The translations under genes and the position numbers were made by a program. The notes beneath the pieces were generated by a model. The model was not told the DNA's origin and ran no database searches. It saw nothing but the letters and a program-made list of their open reading frames with translations. Below are positions 47,041 to 59,359 of a stretch of 64,000 nt of DNA, piece by piece. Position 1 is the first letter of the stretch. Each line of letters starts with the position of its first letter. Source of the DNA: Crotalaria pallida (lineage: Eukaryota; Streptophyta; Magnoliopsida; Fabales; Fabaceae); assembly GCA_037953625.1 (NCBI GenBank), contig CM075655.1, forward strand, positions 118,365,001 through 118,429,000, in the 5' to 3' direction.

Positions 47041-48169
47041 TTTTTTTTGTTTTTTCCTTTCAAATTATCTTAGTAGTAACTTCCACTAGTTTTAAGCGTG
47101 ACAGCCATGTTATTAGCTTGTCTCATATAATGATGTTGTGATTACAACTCCACCGTCCTTTTTATCTCTTCTCTTCAATTCATGACAAACTCCCTCACAT
47201 CCCCGAAATATTGCTAGCATCATGCAACTCTTTTCCTCTATTTCTGGATCTTCAATACTTCAATTCTCATGCACGGAATTTACGTTCTCTCTCAGTGTGT
47301 TAGTTTCTGTTTTTTTACAATGCAGCTCATTCATGACTGGTTTTAGAATCCAATGAACGTGCATGTTCTGTTTTTCTAACTTTTGCACTCTCACGTGCCA
47401 TTAGCTATATATTTTTTTTTTTACTTTTACCTTTTTACTATATTTATTTGTTTGAATTACAATCAAAATTGATACTTATTCTAATAACACTCACAATCAT
47501 ATTTACATACATTTACATGTAATTGCATAATACAAATACTTGATCCACTAATAAAATATAAATTAATTAATAAATAACTGAGCTAGTTACTTAAACACAA
47601 TATGCAAAATTGATCTTTATTAGCATATTATTAAAAGTGTAAATACATAATGTAAAATTCTTGTAACATTCAATCAAATAACGTCTTTGCATATGTCATT
47701 TCACGTGTTCAGAGCAAGCATTGTCTTGTCTCAAACACTCGAATCCCGGTTGGGATAATTTCAATAAATACAAGTTTTTAATTGAAATGTTAAAGCTAAC
47801 GGGTGTCAATGTTGAGGTCGAGGCTTCATATGTATTAGTATAAATAAGCATCAAAGATCAAGAACAAAAGCAACAATAGAAAATAGTAGAAGATACATTT
47901 TGTGTGAGTGTTAGAGTTAAGATTCATCTATTGATATCCATCTCTAATACTTTATTTAAGTGCTTCTACTTCCCATAAATAATCATTCACTGCCACTGTT
48001 TCATTGAAAGAAAGTGATTGTTCAACTTTTTCTGAAATTCATCCCTTGTATGATTTTTTCTTTATTTGTTGTTGATTTTTCATTTTCATTATTATCTATT
48101 TGAAGCTAAGCCCATTTAAACAAGTTATTTTTTGTTGTTGTGCAGGGATAGAGAAAATAAAAAGCAAAA

Positions 48170-50475
48170 ATGTTTACTTGTATTTCAGCTAAGAAGCAAA
48201 TAGCGGAAGAGGAGAGGGAGGAAAGCCAAGAGAGTGGCACAACATCTTCATCAAACAAAAGTATCGCATCGCAGGTTTCTCAATCCCACCTTTATTTTCT
48301 ATGAACTTGGTTTTTCTAACTTCTTTTTTCATTTTGGTGAATGTAAACAATGATATATGTTTATACAAAACAAGGTTGAACAAATTCCAGATAGATACAC
48401 CCTCCGGTCTTTGATTACAAGCAAAAATAACTAATTTCATGAGTATTAAGAAAAGTTAGTTGAATGTATTTAATTTTCTCAGATTCATAAAAAAGTAGAC
48501 TATTTTAGTAAACTTATATTGAGAATGAAACAAGAATTAAATGATTCAACCACTTTATATATTTTAGGAATGATTGTATTGGGAATAGAAAGTTAGTTAA
48601 ATTTTGCTTATATTTAAGACCATTAGTGAGATGTTTTTTTTTTTTTTGCTTATAATTAAGATCGGAGGGTGTACAAAAGATATGTAACTGTTAAATACGT
48701 AGGAATATATATATATATGTGGTTGGTGACATCTTTACATTTGACATCATTAAAAATTATAATAACTTCATATTTATTTATTTTTTTTGCACATACAGAT
48801 AAAAGATCTTGCGCTCAAGATTTCAAATTCCTTACACTTGAAAGACTGTGTAGGATCAAGTCCTACAACTGAAGAACAGTACCCCCACATGATGAATATA
48901 TGCCCACCACAAACCCCCGGTCAAGGCTTTAACCTTAGGGATAGCCGAAATCCTAGAAGGGATGATAATGCATCATCTACGAGGGATTTTTTTGGCTTCA
49001 ATTTGAGGTCAAATGATCCCAGCTTTCACCCTGCTATTACCTCGACGAACGAGATCATAGAGGAAGAACATAATGAAAGCATGAAGTGGGTTGCTGAGGT
49101 TGACGAAGGTGTTTATATGACCTTTCAAACTCTTCCCGATGGAGGAAATAAACTCCTTCAAATCCGGTTTGGGTATGTTTCGAAATGCAATTAACAAGCA
49201 TTGACCTCAGTTTTGAGGATTATTACAAGTTTAAATAATGTACACCCCATCTGAATTTTAACCATGAAAAAAGTGTCAATTTTTTTTATATTAAAACATA
49301 TTCAAACTCATTAATTAGTTTTTTTTTTTTAAGGTAACTAATTCTGTTCTTAATTGCTAGTAAAAGGTTCATATAGAGCAATGGCCAAAACATTAAATAG
49401 CAACATGTCCTAAGTTGTAAAAGAATAATTTGTACCTTTGACAAGACCTTAATTTTATACCTAAAAAAATGAGGATAATAGAAATCAACTATCCCATAGG
49501 ATCGAAGTAGTGACAATATTTTGCAATCAATTGGCAGCCATGAAAATTTTGGTCCAAGGCGAGCTCAAAAGTGGTGGATAAACAACTACGACAGGATTCG
49601 TGAATTGTACAACATTCGAAATGTTGATGAAAACTTTAACTTCACTCCTCCTTCAACTCATCACGAGGTAACGACCTAAAATTTCTACACCCATATGATG
49701 TCTCAACACTTCATTTGTCAATAAAAAAAAATCAAAAAGAAACAACATAATAACATGTTCAACTTTGTATTTATGACTATTAATTGTAGTAAGATGAGAC
49801 TGCAATATAAACAAATTAAACCTGGCCTCTATTTTTTCCCCTTATTACAAACCAAAGCAATATATGATTGGTTTAATATTTTATCATCAATTAATATGCA
49901 TAATTGTAATTGAAGATCCAGGAGGAGTATCCAAGAGAAGAAGCAGCTCCAATTCCAAACCTAGCAGATACACAAGATAATCCTTTATCCTTCAGGGATT
50001 GGATGCAAGGAGGTTATTCACATGGTGCCTCGTCGAGCAGTGGAGTAACAAACCCTGCTCAACTACCTCCTTCTTATTACCAAAGTGATAGCATAGAATT
50101 CCATGCAGGACCATCATCATCATCCACACAACCAACATTTGCAAACATCACTGCCCAAGACGATGAGGTAGAGGCCGAGGCTGAATGGACTGTACAAGTC
50201 GCACAAGGAGTGGAAATTAAAATTAGGCAGCTATCAGATGGCACCAGGGTGCTTTGTTACGTCAGATTCAAGTAATTTATATATACTAATGCTTGTCATG
50301 AAAAAAGTTCCTAGTAATTTGTTTTTTTTTTTTAATTTTTCCTTCACAGAATGAACATAAATTTCAATTTATAAGAGTTTTGATTTATGTCTGCAGCCCT
50401 AGACAGTTTACCAATGAGGAGGCGCAGCGCTGGTGGGAGAGGAACGGGGAGAGGGTTCATGACCGATATGTTTAA
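48170..50475 (+). CDS. Divergent BREVIS RADIX-like protein, gene C
   Basis: Coding exons 48170-48274, 48799-49172, 49538-49667, 49916-50271, 50397-50475 (105, 374, 130, 356, 79 nt) give an uninterrupted 347-residue protein with GT/AG splice sites. Exons 1, 3 and 5 have exactly the lengths of gene A. BRX domain 1 is at about 131-186 (KWVAEVDEGVYMTFQTLPDG to NNYDRIRELYNI) and domain 2 at about 293-347 (EWTVQVAQGVEIKIRQLSDG to RNGERVHDRYV). Odd points: the N-terminus is MFTCISAKK, so Cys7 is replaced by Ala. The conserved segment after IKD is KISNSLHLKDCVGSSPTT in place of the KFSGAYKQCKPCTG type, and RFSRE becomes RFGHE in domain 1. The open frame argues for continued translation, but the fast divergence leaves neofunctionalisation or early decay both possible. 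Confidence 0.85.
48398..48671. mobile_element. Stowaway-like MITE in intron 1 of BRX gene C
   Basis: It starts CACCCTCCGGTCTTTGATTA and ends 'aattaagatcggagggtg', with TA on both sides (48396-48397 and 48672-48673). The paralogous intron of P2 has the unoccupied site (agatacaaaatatatgtaac, about 39655-39680). Confidence 0.85.
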
Positions 50476-52290
50476 AAAGTCCCCAGTTTTGTTTCTTGGA
50501 GTGGAGCTAAGGTCTTTAATTAGCATGGATGATGGAGTTGGACGTGCAATTCAATTTCTTTTGATTAGATACAAGTCTTTTTTTTTTTTTTTTTTTGTTC
50601 GGGATTGGGGAGTTTGATCTATTTCCATTCTATCATTCTATGTTTAGGTTTATTATTATTCTGATGACCATTTTATTTTGTTGGCCTCTTTCATGCATTT
50701 ACCTACTGGGATACTTTTGTATTTATCATGCATGGTTGCTATCTATTTTTAATGTTAGTATTTTCCTAGCTATCAGATGGAATCGCGTTGCTATTGCCAA
50801 GTTTTGTTATTTGAGTACAACTGCTTCTTTATCTATTCCTTGCTCAAATTATCAAAGTAATAAAGTGAAACCCTCTTAATGCCGAAATGCTTTTGCCAGA
50901 GAGAAAGAAGCGTTATTCTTTCCATTTATTTGTCAAAATTAAATGTGGCAACACAAAAGTTGTTACTGGCTTTTTGTGAAATAGCTTTAGCTAGCCGTTT
51001 CTACTTTCTAGTATGATTACATGCATACTGCAGTTTCCTAATTTTGGTTTCAACAGCTTTTGGACTGGCTTTATTAGCACAAAGTTTATGTAGTGTAAAT
51101 CACAGACTTCTATGAATTCAAGTGGTAAGTCTGTAAGTCCCGAGTTCAATGAATCTTCAACAACTTGAAAATCGGGTAAACCCAGAGCTTTCTGCAACAG
51201 AACTTCCCATATCAAACCTAACATTAAAAGTGATTACAACTTACAAGGGTTACGTACTTGTGTGCTCAATCATCATTCATTTTATTTCATCCACGAACTA
51301 TGAGAGATTGTAATAAATAACAATATAATTGGAAAAAAAATAGTTTAAGTATGTATTGTATTTATGAAACAACAATACATATAAAATACGACATAAAAAA
51401 CTACATTATTTTTTAAACGAATAGAGAACTTTAATGGTATGCGTAAATGTTCCTAATAAGAGACTATATTTTTTCCACCACATACACACACTTAAATGAA
51501 CTGGTGTGAGTATAAAGCAATATTTCTTCACCATTAGATATAGGATTGACTGAACAATAAGAACATACAAGAAGATCGTTGCCCCCTTTTTTTTCCAATT
51601 AAGATGTCCCCTTTTGGAAGAAAAGAAAAGATATATTTATAGAGGGAGCGGTGGAGGTGTGGATGCCATGCTTCATTATTGGAACACTAAACAGTTGGTG
51701 GCAGGCGGTGAAAGATGCCACCCAAAGCTGCTTTTCTCCTCCTCCACCTTCGCCAACTGAGCCGGGGTGTTACGTTCTGCACCTGCTGTCACGGGAGGAG
51801 GAGGGTTGGATTATGGTATGGTGGTTTTGTATGGCGCACATGTTTCTCTTTTTAAGTGGGGTTTGTCCTCCTGCCCAAAGATTCATTGCTTCATTTCCAC
51901 ACCCCAGCCTAAATTAGTCCCCAAAAAAAATATTTTTTTTTCATATTCATTTCTCGAATGATATATATATATATAACTTAAATTAAAAAAAAAAGTCAAC
52001 CTAAAAAATGATATATTTAATATTTAAGTTAAATTAGGTGAAATCAAATTTTTTTAAAAAAATACAAATTTGTCTCAGAATAAAAGTTTAGGGACAAATA
52101 GGCGCTTTTATGTTTTCAGTAGTCCAAATTGTTCTATGATCAAAATTCTTAAATAACTATTTTGAAAATTTGGTTTGCCAAGCTAGAAATTGCAAGGATA
52201 ATGAGTGTTCACTCAAGACTTATGATGATTTTAGAGGGAGTTTAAAATATTAAAGAAAGGCGAATGTTGAGCAGTTTCTAGACTTGTGAT
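50476..52290. other. Intergenic DNA between BRX-C and the kinase gene
   Basis: I see no gene I recognise. 51640-51920 is richer in G and C than its surroundings and holds two overlapping open frames (51651-51917 and 51767-51961), with no family resemblance and no codon-level support. A T-run lies at about 50577-50596. Confidence 0.4.
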
Positions 52291-52292
52291 GC

Positions 52293-52390
52293 AAGTTTTT
52301 TTTTTTTTTTTTTTTTTCCAAAAGGGGAGGGGAGGGAGTGGTCGAGGTTCTGAACCGAGGTAGGTGCTTAACCGCTTATGCCAAATTTCC
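52293..52390 (-). mobile_element. Possible SINE
   Basis: A poly-T run (poly-A tail on the minus strand) is followed on the minus strand by a B-box-like 'ggttcagaacc' and an A-box-like 'ggcataagcggttaagc'. No clear target duplication was found. Confidence 0.4.
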
Positions 52391-52974
52391 CATGTATAGG
52401 ACAATAAAAAAGGTAATTTGTAGGAAGATAAAAGGTAAAAATATAGGTGATTTTCTAAAGAGCTTTGCTATTTGTCACGAAGTATTTGGCCACGAATTGT
52501 AACGAATGGGCCACTAACCAATCAGGTAGTAGAAGGGTATGTTTGTATTTTGAGAGAGAGAAACAGTTAACCAATCATAGTTAAGAAAACATGTTCACGA
52601 ATTTCGTATTCGTGCCATATATCATTTCCCTTTTCTAAAATTGTATTACTAGATTCGTGATCCATGAAGCACTTCGGCGTAACAAATGCATGTCACAAAA
52701 ACAGCTGAAAAATTTATAATTATAGAAATATATAAACGCATTATATATTGCATATTGCATGTAAAGATTACTGTAAAAAGCATCAGAACTACTGCGAATT
52801 ATCCAACAATACAATACCAAACGACTTAATATAATAACACAGGCAAGACTCACTTTGTAGTTCGGAACAAATCCACAACCCGGATATCCCCCAGGTGTTT
52901 ATTATATAATATATACTTAGATCATTCACAATATTGACCATTATAAAATCTACCACGTCGGGTCATACTTCTCA

Positions 52975-55900
52975 TCATCCGGCAACTTTTCGAGTGAAAG
53001 TTCGTCCAGTTGGAATCTGTGGAGTGTGCCTGAGCATTAAGTTTCCAGATTCAGGAATCCAGTTGACTCCAGTTTTCATTGGAGGAGGACGAGGCTGTCC
53101 CCAAGATTGTCTTCGAGCACCAACGGACATATTGGCTAACTTGTCAGCAGTTTCTGAAACACCACGTGCAGTCATCCCTTTGTTCAGCGAAGCTGCCAAC
53201 AACAACCAATATAACTTATCATGAACGAAAGTATAATCTCAATTTACAGCGCCATTTCTTATTAAAGTTTCTTTAGCTGAAGTAATTGGAGGGAATTATG
53301 TCTTATAAAAATTGGTTAAGAATATGAAGACAACTTTCGTGTTAAAAATAGACTTTTAAAGAAAACCAACCAATTAAAGTGATTATGTATAACTCATTTT
53401 TCTGGAATCCATCCATCAAAGGCCCAACCATAGAAGACATATTCTAAGTTGTGCGGATTCAGGTACTGGTACCCATTCTGTTAAGGGTACTGGTGTAGGG
53501 TACAAATTTTATAAAAACTAAAATGTGGGAAGGACATGATCATATAGACATATAGTAATAAAAAGGAAATAAAGTAATTAAATCATAAGATACATACGAT
53601 TTTGGTAATGTTCTAAGCAAAGGCATCGATAAAACTGCAAGTATTTGAAGTAAGCAAAAAATATATAAAGAAGCATGATTTGAAAGGAGTGAAGTAGTGG
53701 AGTTTAATGCTTTTAATACCAAAATCAAAGAACAGCAATAGAACCGTTTTGCATGAATTGATGACTTGTTGAGTCTACCTATTCATAAATTAATTGGACA
53801 AGTACCATGTGTACCCAATTGGTACTGGTACGGATACATACAAGGTATGACACGGAAACCACTTCCCAGTGCCCCAAGCATCATAACAAATATCTGATAC
53901 AATAAGTAACCAAAAATATGAGGCGAAAAAGCTTACTTGGGCTGCCCTTTCCTGGGTGTCGATATTTTGATTGCATTGTAGTTCTCATTGGCTTTTCATT
54001 CTTAATTCCATCCTTCAGAAGAATCAGAAACAAGTTGTTGGCATAACAGAGGGATTTAAAAAATGAACCAGCAGAGATTTTAGATGAACATATCATTCCA
54101 GCAAAGCATTACCAATTAAGAGCGACTCGATTATTATGCAAAAAAGGATTTTCAAATTTTTAGTAGATTATTATTTTCTTGATATGATGGGGTAAAGAGG
54201 AAGTATGCATATAGCATTAAAAAAAAGAGAAAGCAGAGTAGTAGAGAGCAACTGACCTGATTTACCATATCCAGCTTCCGTTGCACACCTGCAACATACA
54301 TACATGGATGAGAATGCCACCAACCAAAGAAGACATCTATTGTATATAGCCCAATGGGAAAAGGCTTAGTTACCCTCCCCAGTTAGTTTCCCTCATTGAA
54401 AAATACAACGAATAATTTCCTGGTTAATCTTTTAAATATATTAAAAACAACAATTCAGATCACCTGAAGCTAAAGGAGGATGTAATTTTGGGGAAGTAAA
54501 GTTACTGGTGAGCTTTGAATTAGGCATAGCACCGGAATATCTCTTGACCCCTTGCTGATCCAATGCTCCCCTGGTTCCAGCTGGAAGAAAAAAAAAAGAC
54601 GACTGCATTTATGATCCCCATACAACTGTACAATAAAGCATGTCCTCGGATAACTACATAAATAAATATACAAACCAGATGGAGGAGTTCTTGCTACCGC
54701 TCTGGTGCGGAGGGATGGAGGAATGTAAAAGCAACTCTACAACAAATTAAAACAAAAAAAGAGTTGGCATAAAACAGCTGATAGCGAAAAATCATGATAT
54801 AGTTTCATGAAAAAAATCATGATACAGTTTCATGAAAAAAAAACACAAATTAATTAAAAGAGCACCTGGAAGAAAGGATGTTGAAGGGCCTCTGAAGCTG
54901 AGGGCCTCTTGCAAGGATCCCAGGAGCATAGTGACTACATTGGTAGGGAAGAAACAGGAAAAAAGCATTAAACTCTTGAGTTGAGAAATTGTTGATAAGG
55001 GCTTGACCTGCTAGAATAAATGAAAAACTACTTACTGTGATAAGGCTGATAGCATCAGCACCTGCAGATGGGACCAACACAGAAAGTTCTACACCAGCAA
55101 GCTGTAGAAATTAAACACAAGACATACAGGGTTAAATAACAACTTAAGCAGAAAACATCAAATAATAAATGTATGGATACACAACTAAAAAAATTAAGCT
55201 CGGTTTGTCATCAATGCATTTCAATAACTCAGCTAAGAATGCCTATATTGCATTACAAGAGCCAACTACCAAAAATAGCATGGGATCTAACCTGTGGAAA
55301 TTGGTAGTTAATATCTCTTGCGAGTTTGAGTCCATCGGCCCATGATTCAGTTGTTGGACTGCCTATAACACTACAGATTTTGTAGATCTCATCTGCTTCA
55401 CTGCATGTACAGCAATTAAGAAACATGTTTAGTTCCAACATCCAGTTATTACGGGATTGCATTAGAGCAGCATGCTAATTATATAGAAAAACAAAAAACA
55501 ATTTGCAGCTATTATTTATTTATTTTGTGCAAAGGAAACTGCAATCAAATAAGTGGACGTGATATTTTATTCATTCTCCAAGTCTCAGGTATTATAAATT
55601 TGGGACTTCCTGATAAAGATCTACTGGCTCTATTGAGAGAGAAGCTAGTACCTGGCACCAGGGAAAAGAGGACGGAGAGAGAACAGCTCAGCCATTATAG
55701 CACCCATAGCCCACATGTCTAGAAGAGAGAAAATTTAATAAATAAAATGATAGTATGATACTTTATCATCAAAGCAGAGACACTAGTGAAGGAAATAAAT
55801 GACATCATCACACTGCATCAGATACTTACCAACTTTGGAGCTATACATATAAGACTGAAGCAACACTTCAGGAGCACGATACCTAATCACATGCCATCAT

Positions 55901-57197
55901 ACATGTTTAAAATTTTAAATACCCAACAAAAAGAACAAGATTCATTGTAAGCTGAAGGCACGTACCATCGTGTAGATACATACTCAGTGTAGGGTGGTTG
56001 GGAGCTTATCTCTCGGGCTAGGCCAAAATCAGCAATTTTTATGATATCCTTGGTAACCAGCAAGTTTTCTGCAAAAACCATGGTATCACTTATATCAAAA
56101 TGGCAGAACTCTGGACAGAGTCAGAGGGACAAAACAATACACCAAACCTTCAGCAGTTCAGCCTCTTTCTCACAACATGGAATTCAAGTAATTATTTAAT
56201 TAGAAAGCCAAAAATGCAAAATGTGTGTAATCACTAATCACTTCCGACAGAAAAACCCAAAACCCTAACATACATCCTTTGCTACATAAGATGTACAAGT
56301 AATATTACTCTCTTCCCATTATATAAAAAAAATGCGTAATCACTTTTGACAGAAAAACAATAAACCCTAACCCTTTGCTACATATGATCAAATAATACTC
56401 TTCTCCCATTATATATCAAAAAAAATCTCTAGTAAGACTGTTGAAGAAAGCATGGTTAAGTACCAGGTTTCATGTCACGATGAAAGTATCCACGCTGGTG
56501 CATGTAAGCAAGACCTTGGAAAACTTGAAAAAACCAATTTCTAACTTCACCTTCAGAAAACAGCTTTTCCCTGTCTTTCATAAGTTGATATAGGTTGCAC
56601 TCCTGCATTACCCAAAAATTAAATAGCAATAGTATAATAGATCTGGAATCGGTGGTTAATGCAGCACACACATAAAAAAGTCGAGCCACCTACCAAGTAC
56701 TCAAAAACAAAGTACAGAATGTCCCTTTCTCGAATAACTTCCTTCAGCTTCACAATATTTGGGTGGTTCATTTTTCGTAATGACTGCCAAGACCGGAAAT
56801 TACATGATAGTTATAGACAGAACAATCAAACATCATGACAAATAACGCTTTGGAAAGGTCAGCAAAAAGGGATACCTTGACTTCTCTTAGGTTTACACAC
56901 TCCTCCCAAGAGTAATATTTCTTCTTCATTTTCTTGATTGCAACCTGCAATTTACAACTTGTTAGGAAAAAAACTTCAAAAAGAGCAAAGCTGCATCTGC
57001 CAATTAATTAAAGCACACTTACAACTTCACCAGTTTGCTTATTAAAAGCTCTCCAGACACTCCCAAACGTTCCATCACCAACTTCCTTAATTAACTTGTA
57101 CCTGTAATAGTAAATGGAAGAATAAACAAGGATTCAACAATTAAAAAAAAAATATAAAGGGGGTAGCAACTGTTGAACAAATATTTCACCTCTCCAT
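52975..57197 (-). CDS. RCK/MAK-type serine/threonine protein kinase (CDKF;4/MHK-like)
   Basis: Sixteen coding exons on the minus strand (high to low): 57190-57197, 57023-57101, 56876-56944, 56694-56783, 56464-56602, 55966-56068, 55830-55882, 55652-55718, 55292-55400, 55036-55101, 54866-54934, 54676-54736, 54464-54580, 54257-54288, 53937-54012, 52975-53192. They total 1356 nt in phase (451 residues), close to the usual length of this family. Seen: MERYKLIKEV, Gly-loop GDGTFGSV (11-18), Lys33 in VAIKK, HRDMKPEN with Asp125, DFG 142-144, the activation motif T-E-Y at 156-158 in PPYTEYVSTRWYRAPE, and DMWAMGAIMAE. The C-terminal tail carries GVQRKLDMVNQ, ARGVSETADKL and PTGRTFTRKVAG, typical of plant MAK-like kinases. 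The family sits between CDKs and MAP kinases. No lesion seen. Confidence 0.95.
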
Positions 57198-57199
57198 CG

Positions 57200-57310
57200 A
57201 TCCCGAGGAACACAAAACAACTCTTTCTTTATTCAACAAAACACAAAGTGGCTCTTTCTTTATTGATCCAGAGGAAGGCAAAGCAGCTCTTTCTTTATTC
57301 AACAAAAGAA
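57200..57310. repeat. Short tandem repeats in the kinase 5' leader or leader intron
   Basis: Three imperfect copies of 'gctctttctttattcaacaa' with 'gaggaa(c/g)' and 'cacaaa' linkers lie directly upstream of the kinase start codon (57197). If exonic, they form part of the 5' UTR. Confidence 0.65.
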
Positions 57311-58965
57311 AACAAAAACACAAAGGATAAATGGTGTTTATCTCATGCAGACGATACTCTTAGGTGTATAAATACTAATAGATGCCTGCTAGTCCTGCAA
57401 AATCCACCATCAATTTTCTGTCAAGGCAAAAGAGGGCACAGAAGCAGAAACTTTCTGATGGAAGGGCTGCACAGCTTTATTCATTAATAGATCCGGGGTT
57501 TCGTAATGGTTGCAGGATAAAGGTGGTAGAAAAGAACAAATACCAGAGATCATACTGACACTTCTCAGGTCCAACCAAAAATGATTGATCAAAGCATTAG
57601 CATTAATCTCTAGCTAAACTCACTTTGACCAGAGACTTCGAGGCTATGATAATAGCTACTCCATCTAACTTATGGGGGATTTGATTCAGAACCTTGAGGT
57701 AGATATCTAGTGTCACCAGCAGTACCCATCAAGAGCAACAAGACGACAATTGCAAATAACTACAATCTGCACTGATTCAATGCAAATGCTTCAGTCAAAT
57801 ATGCAAACAGCGGCAAATACGCAGTCACCAATCTATATTCGTCAGCCCAGAAGTTTTAACTGAATGTTTAGTCAGCAATGCACTGTCAAAGGAACAGTTA
57901 TCACGAAATTACTTTTGGATAGGTATTATCCAAAAGAAGAATAAGAACAGGCTGCTTACTTGTACAAGTGCACTAAAGATGCAGCACTTGTATCAGAAGA
58001 AATTAGCATCACAAACCCTGTGCTGATCATTAAAGGGGAAGATAACACTAAGTGCTGTTAACAAAGGAAACCGGAAGAAAATCTCCAAGGGCAAAAAACC
58101 GCCAATCAAGCACTTCTTGGAATGCAAAAAAACGATGCTTGTAGCAATTTGTCCAGACACGAGCTCCCTCCATGTCTCAAAATATAAATCGCAGCTCTTT
58201 AGATTTAAACCCAGACCAACCTGCAATTTAAAAATTAATTTTTTTTTAAAAAAAAAAAAAGTAAAGTTGGATTAGATACAATCCCGTAATGCATATTCTC
58301 AATCTGTCACGTATATAACATACACCAAATTAAGGCACAATCTAAACAATAACTGGAATGACACACAATTTATCATAGATGCTTTTTTAAAAAAAAAATA
58401 AAATAAAAAACAGCAATTAAGAAAGTAAGTATATGAATTTTCACCTATGTGTAACTAACAGTTAAAAAACCTAGTATTATATTCCAAAATTGAAATTCTA
58501 CCTCATAGAACACTTCAACAAGATCCAGAAGCTAAAAGGCATTAAATTAACGTGATAATCAGATAAACAAGCAATAGCAATTATACAAGTACAACAACAC
58601 AACACATAAATGCAATTGAACTGTTCAACGACAGAGCACAACGGAACCGTATCTCAAAACCCTAACTAACACCAAAGCAGGGGAAAAAAAAAACAATCAC
58701 AAACCCTAAAAAAACAAATTACCAACACCGAATTCAACCAAGGCATCAATCAACTATAACATCGAACCAACAAAAACAAAAACAAAAGCAATTCGTAAAG
58801 CCATGAATGAATGAATCAATCAAAGGCCATTCCTCCAATTTAAAATTCACAGCTAATACCGAGAGAAACAAGCTTTAAAATGAAAGGAAATCCAATTGCG
58901 ATAGCTAATCGGAAGGGAAGGGAATCGAAACGTAATTGAAACGCAGAGAGTATCAAATGAAACGC

Positions 58966-58988
58966 AAAGAGAGAGAGAGAGAGAGAGA
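58966..58988. repeat. (GA)n microsatellite
   Basis: A run of GA dinucleotides just inside the first leader intron of the kinase gene. Confidence 0.85.
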
Positions 58989-58995
58989 ATTGAAC

Positions 58996-59090
58996 CTGAA
59001 GAGTGAGACCGTCACGAAGGACGGGAAAAGGTGGAATCCAGAGTTTCTCGTTCTTCTTCTTCTTCTACGATAGCTCTATTGTTTTTGGTT
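58996..59090 (-). other. 5' leader exon of the kinase gene
   Basis: On the minus strand a 'gaagaagaagaagaacgag' leader runs to a donor (tcttcag/gttcaattc) with its boundary at 58996. A second leader exon may start at about 58220 (acceptor aaattgcag). The promoter would lie beyond 59090, and no TATA box was confirmed. Confidence 0.45.
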
Positions 59091-59359
59091 TTGTTTGTGC
59101 GTCTCTTATTCTCCCTATTGTATGTATTTGTTGGTGTGCTTTGTTTGCCTTTGCCAACCCAAGAAATGGTAATGGGAATATATATGCTGCTTCTGCTGAA
59201 TGCGCGTCGTTATTTGATGCTTTTTACCTCACCGCCTATTTTCTTGTCTTCCACTCCTACAACTCTCTATTCTCCAACTTTTTGACTCTTTTCCCTATTT
59301 TTAGTTGCCGTTTCCACCAATATTTCTTCTATGTTTTACTAGTAGTTGTGGAATACTAA

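Noticed and set aside
52934..53276. Plus-strand open frames at the kinase 3' end
   Set aside because: They are antisense shadows of the last kinase exon (52975-53192).
57173..57487. 104-residue plus-strand open frame over the kinase start region
   Set aside because: It is antisense to the kinase leader and depends on the 'ctctttctttattcaacaaa' repeats; no family match.
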